Positions 47,327-57,017 of a stretch of DNA of 64,000 nt are shown piece after piece; the first letter of the stretch is position 1; every line of letters starts with the position of its first letter. Below the pieces are notes generated by a model. The model made no database searches. It saw nothing but the letters and a program-made list of their open reading frames with translations, and was not told the DNA's origin. The translations under genes were made by a program, and so were the position numbers. This stretch comes from Carboxylicivirga sp. (GTDB lineage: Bacteria > Bacteroidota > Bacteroidia > Bacteroidales > Marinilabiliaceae): assembly GCA_025210475.1 (NCBI GenBank), contig JAOARW010000035.1, positions 215,637-279,636 of the forward strand. Reading direction: 5' to 3'.

Positions 47327-49270
47327 ATGATTGTTAGAATATATATATTGCTCTTCGTTTTGGCCGGACTATGCTCCTTTACCAAACATATAGACAACAT
47401 AAAACTAAGCTCGCCCGACAATAAAGTAGAGCTGGAAATGGAAGTAATTGAAAATAAACTCCAGTACCGGGTTTTTTGGGGCGGCGAAAAAATGATAGGT
47501 TTTTCGGAACTGAGCATTTTTGAAATGGCCGATTTTACCATTAATTCATATAAAATTAATGAAAAAGATAGCTCCTGGAAAACCGTATGGGGACAGTTTA
47601 GTACTATCAGGAACCACTACAAGGAGCTTGAAATTGATTTTGAATCTAACAAACAAAAGGGGAAACTTTACGCAAGGGTATATAATGAAGGGCTTGCTTT
47701 TCGATTTGTCTTACCTAAGGGAGAAAAGCAAGAGAGAGCAACCTTGATATGTAAGTATAATGTGAATTCTGCTGGTAATTTTTATATGCCTTTTGCCGAA
47801 AACGAACCTTTAGGTCCATTAAACTTACAAGAACTTTCCAGAGAAATAGAAACAATAAGAGAGTCAAAACTTTGGAACAAAAAAAAGAAGAAAACAAACA
47901 ATCAAAACCGGGATATCTTTTTGCCTTTAGTAGTGGAAACAACAGAACAATCCTTTATGGCCTTATTGGAATCGGATTTATATGCTGCGCCTGCTTTTAG
48001 TTTAATGAACCTAAAAATTGAAAACGAAACTTTTGTTTCAAAAAATGAGACGACACTCAATTCTGATGAATTAAAAACTCCCTGGCGTGTCATTTTACTC
48101 GGAAAAACTGCGGGCGACTTAGTTACCAACACTCTTACCGTAAACTTGGCCACACCCTGCCAAATGGAAAATACCGATTGGATAAAACCTGGACTTACCC
48201 TTTGGGATTGGCGTGTACATGGCTATAAAGCAAAAGATGGTTTTACTTACGGTATTGATACCAAAAGCTACAAACGGTTTATCGATTTTGCAGCCGAATA
48301 CAACATTGATTATTTCTTAATTGATGATGCTTGGTATTCAAAAGTAAGCAAAGGTCACTTTGAGTTATCTGATAAGCTCGATTTGCAAGCGGTGATTGAT
48401 TATGCTGATGATAAGGGAGTGAATCTACTTTTATACTATGATCGCCATCGTGGAGAATATGGCGATAAGGACTTATTCCCATATTATCAGTCATTGGGTA
48501 TGAAAGGTATCAAATATGGCTTTATGGGAACCAATGTGCCGTTCACCAGAAAGGCGATAGAGCAAAGTGCAAAAAGCAAACTGCTTATTGATTTTCATGA
48601 TAGCCCGGTGCCACTTACTGGAGTTAGAAGGACACTGCCAAATGCCATAACACGCGAATATTGTCATGCCCAGCAAGATAGTCGAAAGGCTTTTACCCCG
48701 GAATCATTTCTTAAAATGGCTTTGATTAATGCCATAACGGGTCCCTTGGATATGAACAACGGAAATTTTGATATCACTGGTATCAACGCAGGTGAACGTC
48801 AGAAAGGGCCCAAAAAGAGATATTCCTATCCAAGTACCGTGGTATCTGAAGCAGCCCGTACTCTCATTGTTTTTAGTGGTTTGGTGTGTATTCCCGATGC
48901 TCCGGAAGCCTACAGGGAAAAAAGCGATTTATTTGAATTTATCAGGAAACAACCTGTAGGTAAATGGGATGAAAGTAAAATTATAAATTCAAAAATTGGG
49001 GAATACATTACCACTGTGCGTCGTGCTGGTAAAGAGTGGTTTATTGGTACTGTGTATTCACAAAAGGGCGGTGAATTAGATATTAACCTCGATTTTTTGG
49101 AGGACGATATGAAATACGAAGTGACCTACTATGAAGATACAGAAGAAACGCACTGCTCAACCAATCCTGAAGCTTACCAAATCAGAAAAGGAAAAGTAAA
49201 AAAAGGCGATGTTGTGAAGGCTGTCATGGCGCCAGGTGGTGGGCATTGTATGTGGATTCGACCTATATAA
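47327..49270 (+). CDS. GH97 glycoside hydrolase, second copy
   Basis: A 647-residue GH97 enzyme with signal peptide and the same three-domain plan as 42558-44462 but only moderately similar. Landmarks: DYFLIDDAWYSKVS, GMKGIKYGFMGTN (again Gly where retaining members have Asp) and LIDFHDSPVPLTGVRRTLPN followed by AITREY. The CHE of the first copy is FHD here, so catalytic bases differ and the two enzymes may use different mechanisms or linkages. It is the second gene of the operon, with 20-bp gaps on both sides. Confidence 0.9.
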   Translation: MIVRIYILLFVLAGLCSFTKHIDNIKLSSPDNKVELEMEVIENKLQYRVFWGGEKMIGFSELSIFEMADFTINSYKINEKDSSWKTVWGQFSTIRNHYKELEIDFESNKQKGKLYARVYNEGLAFRFVLPKGEKQERATLICKYNVNSAGNFYMPFAENEPLGPLNLQELSREIETIRESKLWNKKKKKTNNQNRDIFLPLVVETTEQSFMALLESDLYAAPAFSLMNLKIENETFVSKNETTLNSDELKTPWRVILLGKTAGDLVTNTLTVNLATPCQMENTDWIKPGLTLWDWRVHGYKAKDGFTYGIDTKSYKRFIDFAAEYNIDYFLIDDAWYSKVSKGHFELSDKLDLQAVIDYADDKGVNLLLYYDRHRGEYGDKDLFPYYQSLGMKGIKYGFMGTNVPFTRKAIEQSAKSKLLIDFHDSPVPLTGVRRTLPNAITREYCHAQQDSRKAFTPESFLKMALINAITGPLDMNNGNFDITGINAGERQKGPKKRYSYPSTVVSEAARTLIVFSGLVCIPDAPEAYREKSDLFEFIRKQPVGKWDESKIINSKIGEYITTVRRAGKEWFIGTVYSQKGGELDINLDFLEDDMKYEVTYYEDTEETHCSTNPEAYQIRKGKVKKGDVVKAVMAPGGGHCMWIRPI

Positions 49271-49289
49271 ATAAACCCTAAAACCTTTA

Positions 49290-50735
49290 GTGTTGATAAA
49301 AAATATAGTATTGTTAATAATTTTGGCCGTTACATTTGTATCAAGCTGCTTTGCCTGCAAGGACAATGAAGATAAGCCCAACATCGTATTCATCTTAATT
49401 GACGATATGGCTTGGGCTGACGTTGGTTATAATGGTGGTGCCGCCGGGTTTTACGAAACACCTAATATTGATGCCGTGGCAACAGATGGTATCATATTCA
49501 ACCGCTTTTACCCGGGAGGACCTAACTGTTCCCCATCCCGGTCTTGTATTATGTCAGGTATGTATGTGCCTCGCACAAAGATTTATACCCCTGGTACAGA
49601 AGCTAAAGGAAATCCTGCCGATATGCGCTTTTTTGTACCTGCCAAAGATCGAGAAGATGATGAATATGTTCTCGACTCACGCGATGCATTAGATCCTTCA
49701 GTTAGCTCGATTGCAGAAGTGTTAAAAACGGTAGGGTATGTCACTTCTAAAATTGGGAAATGGCATTTGGGACCCGATAAACAAGGTTTTGATGAATGGA
49801 CATCGGATGGCATAAACAAAAACGATGAAAAATATTACAACGACCCATTGGCTACTGATCGTATGACAGAATCAGCCTGTGATTTTATGGAACGAAACAG
49901 AGATACCACCTTCTTTCTATATTTTGCACCTTGGGATGTACATAAGCCATTAGCAGCAAAAAAAGAAGTGGTAGCAAAATATAAGAAGAAGTGGGAAAAA
50001 AGGCTTGACAAATCAATAAAATGGTCACCTACCTATGCTGCTATGATTGAAGTGGTGGATAATTGTATAGGCCAGCTTCGTTATAAACTAAGAGGTTTAG
50101 GTTTAGAAGAGAATACCCTTTTTATGGTGGTTTCAGATAATGGAGGCCTAGCCAATTATACAAACAACCTGCCTTTAAAAGGTGCAAAAGGTGCCATATA
50201 CGAAGGAGGTATCCGGACTCTTGGAACTGCTGTTTGGCCAAACAAAATTACGCCGGGTACTAAAACGGATTACCCCATTACGGGAGTAGATATGCTTCCT
50301 ACCTTTGCCGAATTGTCAGGAGCAAAATTACCTAAAAATCAGGCTGTGGATGGAATATCATTTGCAGAACTACTCAAGACAAACAATGATATGTGCGAAC
50401 GCTCTATATTCTGGCATTATCCCTTTTATATTCCTGGAGTACCTCCAAATAAAGGATTCACAGGAGATATTATTTTGCCAATTTATGGGACAGATATTAT
50501 GAACTGGCGAGCTGTACCAGCCTCTGCGATTATGAAAGGAGATTGGAAACTCATTTATTTCTATGAGTATGAAAAATACGAACTGTACAATTTGGCAAAT
50601 GATATAAGTGAAGAGCATAATATAGCTCAATCCTACCCCGAAAAAGCAATTGAATTATATGATGAATTGAAGAAGTGGACAAAGGAAACAGGAGCAGATA
50701 TTCCAGCAATATTAAATCCTGATTTTAGACATTGA
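49290..50735 (+). CDS. S1-family sulfatase (CSPSR)
   Basis: A 481-residue sulfatase with a signal peptide; SSC or FAC near residues 20-23 may be a lipobox. No ATG fits; GTG at 49290 or TTG at 49293 starts it. Signature: GGPNCSPSRSCIMSGMY (Cys80). NIVFILIDDMAWADVG, GKWHLG and VVSDNGGLAN are intact. C-terminal subdomain present (KLIYFYEYEKYELYNL). Close relatives act on sulfated galactose or fucose units, but specificity is not assigned. Confidence 0.92.
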   Translation: MLIKNIVLLIILAVTFVSSCFACKDNEDKPNIVFILIDDMAWADVGYNGGAAGFYETPNIDAVATDGIIFNRFYPGGPNCSPSRSCIMSGMYVPRTKIYTPGTEAKGNPADMRFFVPAKDREDDEYVLDSRDALDPSVSSIAEVLKTVGYVTSKIGKWHLGPDKQGFDEWTSDGINKNDEKYYNDPLATDRMTESACDFMERNRDTTFFLYFAPWDVHKPLAAKKEVVAKYKKKWEKRLDKSIKWSPTYAAMIEVVDNCIGQLRYKLRGLGLEENTLFMVVSDNGGLANYTNNLPLKGAKGAIYEGGIRTLGTAVWPNKITPGTKTDYPITGVDMLPTFAELSGAKLPKNQAVDGISFAELLKTNNDMCERSIFWHYPFYIPGVPPNKGFTGDIILPIYGTDIMNWRAVPASAIMKGDWKLIYFYEYEKYELYNLANDISEEHNIAQSYPEKAIELYDELKKWTKETGADIPAILNPDFRH

Positions 50736-50756
50736 AATCAAAAATATATAAATAAA

Positions 50757-52283
50757 ATGTATAAGAAATTACCATTGTTTATTAGCATTTTTTTTGTGCT
50801 GACACACCTACTGGCTTGTAACACCAATAAAGGTTCCAAACCAAATATCATTTACATTTTGGCCGATGATCTGGGCTATGGCGATGTTTCGTGTTATAAC
50901 GAAAATTCAAAAATAAAAACACCAAATATGGATCAATTGGCGGCTAACGGTATATTGTTTACCGATGCACATACTAGTTCGTCGGTATGTACACCCACAA
51001 GATATGGTATTTTAACCGGGCGCTACAATTGGCGCTCACGCTTGAAACAAAAAGTGTTGTATGGTTACGACAAAGCCCTTATTTCGCAAGACAGGCTCAC
51101 CATTGCCCAGTTTTTAAAAGATAATGGCTATAAAACAGCAGGAATAGGTAAATGGCACTTGGGTTGGGAATGGAACAATATTGAGAAGGGAGCAAAAAAC
51201 ATAGACTTTTCAAAACCCATTAAAAACGGTCCAACAAGCTTGGGGTTTGATTATTTCTATGGTTTTTGCGGTTCGCTGGATATGGATCCTTATGTATGGG
51301 TCGAAAACAAAATGCCAACAATGGTACCCACTAAAATAACAGAAAATCCAAATCCGCAAACCAAATGGCGAAAAGGTTTAATCTCAGATGATTTTGTACA
51401 CGAGCAAATTTTGCCCGAGATAACCCAAAGGACGGTAAAATATATTAACGAACACGCCAATGGAGAGAAACCTTTTTTTGTCTATATGCCTCTTCCGGCA
51501 CCACACACACCAATTTTACCAACCAAAGAGTTTAAAGGGAAAAGCGGATTGGATAATATCTACGGTGATTTTGTGCTGATGGTTGATTGGGTAGTTGGTG
51601 AAGTAGTAACTGCACTCGAAAAGCAGGGCATTACTGAAAATACCTTGATTGTGTTTACAAGTGACAATGGCTGTTCTCCACAAGCCGATTTCGAGCAATT
51701 GTCTTCAAAAGGCCACAATCCAAGCTATACTTTTCGTGGTCACAAAGCTGATATTTTTGAAGGTGGACATCGTGTGCCATATCTGATGACCTGGAAAGGA
51801 ACAATTAATCCTGATCAGTCGGATCAACTTGTTTGTACTACCGACTTTTTTGCAACCGTGGCTGATATTATAGGTGTTGACTTCCCCGATAATGTGGCTG
51901 AAGATAGTTTTAGTCACTTGCCAGCTACCAATCTAAACTCAAAGGCTGAGACTCGCACGAGCATCATACATCACTCGGTATATGGTTCTTTTGCCTACCG
52001 AAAGGAGAATTGGAAAGTGAATTTTTGTCCAGGTTCGGGAGGTTGGAGTTATCCCCACCCAAGAAAAGACAAGGAGCTGTTGAAGAGCCTTCCAAAAGTA
52101 CAATTATACAATTTAGAAGAGGACATTGCCGAAGAAAACAACCTGGAAGCAAAATACCCGGATATTGTAAAGCAGTTCAAAAAAGAAATGCTTGAGATTA
52201 TTGATAACGGTCGTAGTACCCCAGGAATGAAACAAGCCAACGATAAGGTTAAGAAATGGCCACAATTGGATAAATTAAGATAA
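50757..52283 (+). CDS. S1-family sulfatase, lipoprotein, paralogue of 26549-28180
   Basis: A 508-residue sulfatase with lipobox HLLAC (Cys21). Signature SVCTPTRYGILTGRY with Cys78 is identical to the sulfatase at 26549-28180, and IHHSVYGSFA plus GSGGWSYPHP repeat that protein's C-terminal landmarks. The two should share a subfamily and probably a substrate position, though they sit in two different operons. [22 protein letters not shown] and FTSDNG are intact. Confidence 0.93.
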   Translation: MYKKLPLFISIFFVLTHLLACNTNKGSKPNIIYILADDLGYGDVSCYNENSKIKTPNMDQLAANGILFTDAHTSSSVCTPTRYGILTGRYNWRSRLKQKVLYGYDKALISQDRLTIAQFLKDNGYKTAGIGKWHLGWEWNNIEKGAKNIDFSKPIKNGPTSLGFDYFYGFCGSLDMDPYVWVENKMPTMVPTKITENPNPQTKWRKGLISDDFVHEQILPEITQRTVKYINEHANGEKPFFVYMPLPAPHTPILPTKEFKGKSGLDNIYGDFVLMVDWVVGEVVTALEKQGITENTLIVFTSDNGCSPQADFEQLSSKGHNPSYTFRGHKADIFEGGHRVPYLMTWKGTINPDQSDQLVCTTDFFATVADIIGVDFPDNVAEDSFSHLPATNLNSKAETRTSIIHHSVYGSFAYRKENWKVNFCPGSGGWSYPHPRKDKELLKSLPKVQLYNLEEDIAEENNLEAKYPDIVKQFKKEMLEIIDNGRSTPGMKQANDKVKKWPQLDKLR

Positions 52284-52296
52284 TTCAAATTATAAA

Positions 52297-53721
52297 ATGA
52301 TGATAACTAAATTATTTAAACGAACATTGCTTTGTTGCGTTTCAATGTGGTTACTGGCCTGCAATGCACAAGGTAAAGGAAAAGATCAAAAGCCTAATAT
52401 TATTTATATTTTGGCCGATGATCTGGGTTATGGTGACCTGGGATGTTACGGACAAGAATTGATAAAAACTCCTCACATCGATAATCTCGCAGATGAAGGC
52501 ATGCGTTTTACCAATCATTATGCAGGAAGTACCGTATGTGCTCCTTCTAGAGGTGCGTTAATGACTGGATTACATACTGGTAATGCTTATATTCGAATGA
52601 ATGGCAACGGACTGGAATTAAGAAACGACCCGGAGGATTTAACAGTTGGAAAATACTTGCAGGATGGTGGCTACCATACCGCAATGATAGGTAAATCAAG
52701 TACTGGTTGTGATACTAAACCGGGACAGGCAAACAATAAAGGTTTCGACTATTTTTTTGGTTATCTGGGACATGGTCAGGCACATACTTATTTTCCTAAG
52801 TATATGCATCGTAACAAACAACAAATTGACTACCCCAATAATGGAGGTGAGGAAACATGGAGGGGTGAGACCTATAGTTCTGATCTGTTTTTGGAAGAAG
52901 CACTAGCTTATATCGAAAATAAAAAAGAAGAACCCTTTTTTTTGATGTATTCATCACCTTTACCTCATGCACAAGTATGGGCTCCTGAAGAATTTGAAAA
53001 AGAATATAAAGACAAGTTTGAGGAAAAGCCCTTTACAGGGAAAGGTAAATCAAAGCACTATGGAACAACATTAACGCCTAATGCTACCATAGCAGCGATG
53101 ATTTCAAGATTAGATTGGGAAGTTGGCAAAATTATGGCACAACTTGAAAAACTAGGCCTTGAAGAGAATACCATTGTAATGTTTTCGAGTGACAATGGTC
53201 CACATAAAGAAGGAGGTAGAATGCCTGCTTTTTTTAAAAGCTCTGGACCTTTCCGTGGTGTTAAACGTGATTTATATGAAGGTGGGATTCGGGTACCTTT
53301 TATTGTAAAGTGGCCAGGAGTGGTAAAGCCCAAAACTACATCAGACCACATTAGTGCCTTTTGGGATATATTACCAACGATGGCAGACATAGCAGAAGTT
53401 GATATTCCTGAAAATATAGATGGGATTTCCATTTTTCCTACTTTAAATGGAAATAGTAACAGGCAAAAAGAGCACGAATACCTTTATTGGGAGTTTAAAA
53501 AATTAAACAAAGGCAAAAGAGCATTGCGCAAGGGTGATTGGAAATTTCATCAGTTTGTTGATACGAAAACGGGTGAGATAAGCTACGAACTTTATAACCT
53601 TGCTAACGATTCATCTGAATCCAACAATTTGATAGACAAAGAAAAGGAGAAAGTGGACGAACTAAAAAAACTGATGATGGGGGCTTATTCCGAATCAGAA
53701 TTAAAACAATTTAGATTTTAA
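52297..53721 (+). CDS. S1-family sulfatase, lipoprotein, with altered GKWHLG box
   Basis: A 474-residue sulfatase with lipobox LLAC (Cys22). Signature STVCAPSRGALMTGLH (Cys81) and metal box [15 protein letters not shown] are normal. The usual GKW(H/G)LG box reads GKSSTGCDTKPG: Lys is kept, but the Trp and the following residues are changed. VMFSSDNGPHKEGG and GVKRDLYEGGIRVPFIVKWP are intact. Activity is likely but the pocket wall differs from relatives. It starts 13 bp after the previous stop. Confidence 0.9.
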   Translation: MMITKLFKRTLLCCVSMWLLACNAQGKGKDQKPNIIYILADDLGYGDLGCYGQELIKTPHIDNLADEGMRFTNHYAGSTVCAPSRGALMTGLHTGNAYIRMNGNGLELRNDPEDLTVGKYLQDGGYHTAMIGKSSTGCDTKPGQANNKGFDYFFGYLGHGQAHTYFPKYMHRNKQQIDYPNNGGEETWRGETYSSDLFLEEALAYIENKKEEPFFLMYSSPLPHAQVWAPEEFEKEYKDKFEEKPFTGKGKSKHYGTTLTPNATIAAMISRLDWEVGKIMAQLEKLGLEENTIVMFSSDNGPHKEGGRMPAFFKSSGPFRGVKRDLYEGGIRVPFIVKWPGVVKPKTTSDHISAFWDILPTMADIAEVDIPENIDGISIFPTLNGNSNRQKEHEYLYWEFKKLNKGKRALRKGDWKFHQFVDTKTGEISYELYNLANDSSESNNLIDKEKEKVDELKKLMMGAYSESELKQFRF

Positions 53722-53742
53722 TCCATAAACCGATTTGTAATC

Positions 53743-55281
53743 ATGTCAATTAGATTTAAAGCCATATGTCAAAGTTTGTTTATAGCGTTACTTTGTATTA
53801 GTAATGTCTATGCTCAAAACAGTATTGAAGTAGCTAAAGTGTTTCAATCACACATGGTGCTACAGCGAAATGCTCCCATTAAAATATGGGGTACTGCCCC
53901 AGTCAACAAAAGCTTCGAAGTTGTGCTGGATGGCTATATCAAACAAGTGCAGGCCAATAAAAAAGGAAGATGGGCAGTTAATTTTCCTCCAAGAGAAGCA
54001 TCATTCACACCTATTGAATTGCGTGTAAACCAACAGGTATTCACAGATATTTTGGTAGGTGATGTATGGTTATGTTCTGGGCAATCCAACATGAAGTTTG
54101 CGCTTGAAAAAAGTGACTACCCAAAAAGTGAAGCGAATTGTGACAATCCAAATTTGCGTTTGTTGTTGATGGGAGCTGTTAGAAATGTGGCAAAGAATGG
54201 TTATACGAAAGAAGAATTGGCTCGGTGCAATACTGAAGATTTTTTCAAAGGCACGTGGATAAAAAGTGAACCTGCCTCTGCCAAACCCTTTTCGGCCGTA
54301 GGCTGGGTAATGGGCAACAAGCTGCAAAAAGAATTGAACATTCCCGTAGGGCTTATCCAGATGGCCATTGGCGGTTCGGCGGTAAACAACTGGTTGCCTC
54401 CCAATATTGCTAAAAAGCACCCTTTAACCAAGGATCTTTACGGAGGCGATTGGTTTAGCAACCCAAATGTAAAACCACAGCACATAAGTCGGGCAAAAGA
54501 TGCCCTGCAAAATGTGTTAAAAGAAGACGAACCCTTTGTCGCTGGCAAGATGCCCTATCGTTGGGTATGCGAACCGGGCTTTCTATTTGAGGCAGGGCCG
54601 ACGCATCTAAAACCATTGAAAATAAAAGGTATTGCTTGGTATCAGGGCGAGGCCGACAGCAATACGTCTAAGGCAGTACAGGATTATGCCATACTTTTTG
54701 AACAAATGATAACAAGCTGGCGCAAGCATTTTGGTCAGAAAGATTTACCCTTCGTTTTTGTTCAGCTTCCAGGCTTTAATAACCAGTTTTGGCCTCAGAT
54801 GCGCGAAGTACAACGCATGTCTGAAACCAAAATACCGAATACTGGCATGGTGGTAACCATTGATACGGGGGCAAAATACAAAATTCATCCTAAAGACAAA
54901 ACAACAGTTGGTGAACGCTTGGCCCATATGGCACTAAAAGTAGCCTATAACAAAAAAGGATACGATGGATTTCCACAACTAAAAGATGTGAAGGTAAGAG
55001 AGCAAAAAATAAAACTGACTTTAAGTAATTGTAAACATGGATGGCAATCTGTTGAGGGTGATATTCAGGGGTTTGAGGTGATGGATAAGGAAGGGAACTA
55101 CCATATAGCAACAGCAAAAATGACAGGCAAAAATACGATAGAAGTGTGTTCAGGAGTGGCCAATCCTAAGGGAGTAAGATATGGGTGGATGCCCTTTCCC
55201 GAACCAGCCCTCAATTTGTTTACTAGGGAGGGTTTACCATTGGGACCTTTTCAGTCAACTATAAAATCACAAAACAACTAA
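53743..55281 (+). CDS. Sialate O-acetylesterase-like SGNH carbohydrate esterase
   Basis: A 512-residue secreted protein (signal peptide to about NVYAQ25). An N-terminal beta-sandwich (VFQSHMVLQRNAPIKIWGTA) precedes the catalytic domain: nucleophile Ser115 in LCSGQSNMKFA, the Gly/Asn block MAIGGSAVNNWLPP and IAWYQGEADSN typical of this family. The catalytic His would be in the late region (KIHPKDK is a candidate). Such enzymes remove O-acetyl groups from sugars, here probably clearing acetyls from the sulfated glycan before hydrolysis. Confidence 0.88.
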   Translation: MSIRFKAICQSLFIALLCISNVYAQNSIEVAKVFQSHMVLQRNAPIKIWGTAPVNKSFEVVLDGYIKQVQANKKGRWAVNFPPREASFTPIELRVNQQVFTDILVGDVWLCSGQSNMKFALEKSDYPKSEANCDNPNLRLLLMGAVRNVAKNGYTKEELARCNTEDFFKGTWIKSEPASAKPFSAVGWVMGNKLQKELNIPVGLIQMAIGGSAVNNWLPPNIAKKHPLTKDLYGGDWFSNPNVKPQHISRAKDALQNVLKEDEPFVAGKMPYRWVCEPGFLFEAGPTHLKPLKIKGIAWYQGEADSNTSKAVQDYAILFEQMITSWRKHFGQKDLPFVFVQLPGFNNQFWPQMREVQRMSETKIPNTGMVVTIDTGAKYKIHPKDKTTVGERLAHMALKVAYNKKGYDGFPQLKDVKVREQKIKLTLSNCKHGWQSVEGDIQGFEVMDKEGNYHIATAKMTGKNTIEVCSGVANPKGVRYGWMPFPEPALNLFTREGLPLGPFQSTIKSQNN

Positions 55282-55298
55282 TGCCATAAAAACAAGCC

Positions 55299-56900
55299 AT
55301 GAGAGGTATCTGTTTTATTTTAGTCTATTTATGTTGCTGCTTTGGCCATACACACCTGTTTGCACAGGAGGCCTTTATAGAAAGTAAAACAGACTTCCAC
55401 GAGAGAATGCAGTGGTGGGCCGATGCCCGTTTTGGTATGTTCCTGCATTGGGGCGTTTACTCATCTTATGGAGGCGAGTGGAACGGTACGGATTATGGCA
55501 AAGAAACTGGGGGGCCAAGTGCCGAATGGATTTATTTAAAGGCAGATATTCCCAAAGTCGAATATGAAAACACCGCATGGCATTTTAACCCTATAAAATA
55601 TGATGCAACTGCATGGGTAAAACGGGCCAAACAAGCAGGGGTTAAATACATGATACTTACTGCTAAACATCATGATGGTTTTGCATTGTTCAATACCCAA
55701 GCTTCAGAATGGAATATCATGGATGCCTCAAAACACAAAAAGGATTTGATAAGATCTTATGTGGATGCCTGCCATCATCAGGGTATGCACGTGGGTCTGT
55801 ATTACTCGCATGAAAAGGACTGGTATCACCGGTGCAAAATTCACCGCGATACCTCTTCGGTTTCTGAAGCATACAAAGCTCTTGTTCGTACCCATCTTAA
55901 AGAGTTGTTGACCAACTATGGCACCATCGATGTGCTTTGGTTCGACATGGGGATGAACAGGCATCGTGATCTTAACTTGATGTGTCAACAATTAGTCAGG
56001 GAATATCAGCCCCAATGCATCATCAGTAGTCGCATAGGCAACCACCTGGGCGATTACAAAAACCTGGGTGACCGTGAACTGGCCATGCCCGGTTGCAAAG
56101 GTTATATCGAATCCATTATGACCATGCACCTTAACTGGGGCTTTGACAAAAACGACAGCGAATGGAAAACTGCCAATGAAGTCATTTCCATGCTTTCGCG
56201 CTGTGCCACCCGCAATTCAAATTTTGTGCTTAACCTTGGCCCACAACCCGACGGACGTTTTGCGCCCGAAGAAAACGTTCGGTTACAAGCCATTGGAGAA
56301 TGGTTGGAGAAAAACGGGGAGGCCATATATAGCACCAAAGGTTCTCCATTTCAGGGTGAATACCACTGGGGCTCACTCACGCACAAAAAACATAGGGTTT
56401 ACCTACATTTATTCGGGTCGTACGGTGACGAAATTAAAGTCAATGGCATAGTTTCAAGGGTTAAAAAAGCATGGTGTCTTCATAATCATGAGAAGGTCGA
56501 TTTTCAGCAAAATCCAGAGGAAGCAAGCTTCAATTTAAAAGTTCCGCTCAAAGCATCAGCGCTTCCTTGCCCTATCATAGTATTAGAATTAGCCGAAACC
56601 TTACAGGTGAATAAAGAAAAAGGGCCGATTGACTTGCCCCCTGTGTTGAAGCACCTGCACCGTAAATCGATAACAGGTCGAATCACGGCAACAGAGGCAT
56701 TGGGGTTTACCATTGAAAATGACAATGAAAAAATAAAGTTCAAGCTGAACGACAAACTGAAATACCGCATCAACGATAAGGGGACTATTCGTCAGGTATC
56801 TGGATTTCATCTACAAGAAGAATCAGAATACAAAGTGGTATATACTGATGTGGAAGAGCCTAAAGTAAATTTTATAACAAAGATAATCGATAGAAAATGA
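55299..56900 (+). CDS. GH29 alpha-L-fucosidase
   Basis: A 533-residue periplasmic enzyme with signal peptide (to about FAQ23). The GH29 signature is clear: WWADARFGMFLHWGVYSSYG, YMILTAKHHDGFALF and the nucleophile Asp216 in IDVLWFDMGMN. A C-terminal beta-sandwich follows (EYHWGSLTHKKHRVYLHLFG). The acid/base is not assigned, as usual in this family. Its presence says that the glycan contains alpha-linked fucose or a close analogue. It has an 18-bp gap to the esterase gene and a 117-bp gap to the next sulfatase. Confidence 0.93.
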   Translation: MRGICFILVYLCCCFGHTHLFAQEAFIESKTDFHERMQWWADARFGMFLHWGVYSSYGGEWNGTDYGKETGGPSAEWIYLKADIPKVEYENTAWHFNPIKYDATAWVKRAKQAGVKYMILTAKHHDGFALFNTQASEWNIMDASKHKKDLIRSYVDACHHQGMHVGLYYSHEKDWYHRCKIHRDTSSVSEAYKALVRTHLKELLTNYGTIDVLWFDMGMNRHRDLNLMCQQLVREYQPQCIISSRIGNHLGDYKNLGDRELAMPGCKGYIESIMTMHLNWGFDKNDSEWKTANEVISMLSRCATRNSNFVLNLGPQPDGRFAPEENVRLQAIGEWLEKNGEAIYSTKGSPFQGEYHWGSLTHKKHRVYLHLFGSYGDEIKVNGIVSRVKKAWCLHNHEKVDFQQNPEEASFNLKVPLKASALPCPIIVLELAETLQVNKEKGPIDLPPVLKHLHRKSITGRITATEALGFTIENDNEKIKFKLNDKLKYRINDKGTIRQVSGFHLQEESEYKVVYTDVEEPKVNFITKIIDRK

Positions 56901-57017
56901 AATGGATAAGGCAAATTATTGGGCACGCTATTTTTCCCGCCTAAGGGAAAAGAATGTTGGTAATTTGTAATCGCTATCAGGGTTTTGATAAATATTAAAC
57001 GCATAAAAATAAACGAA

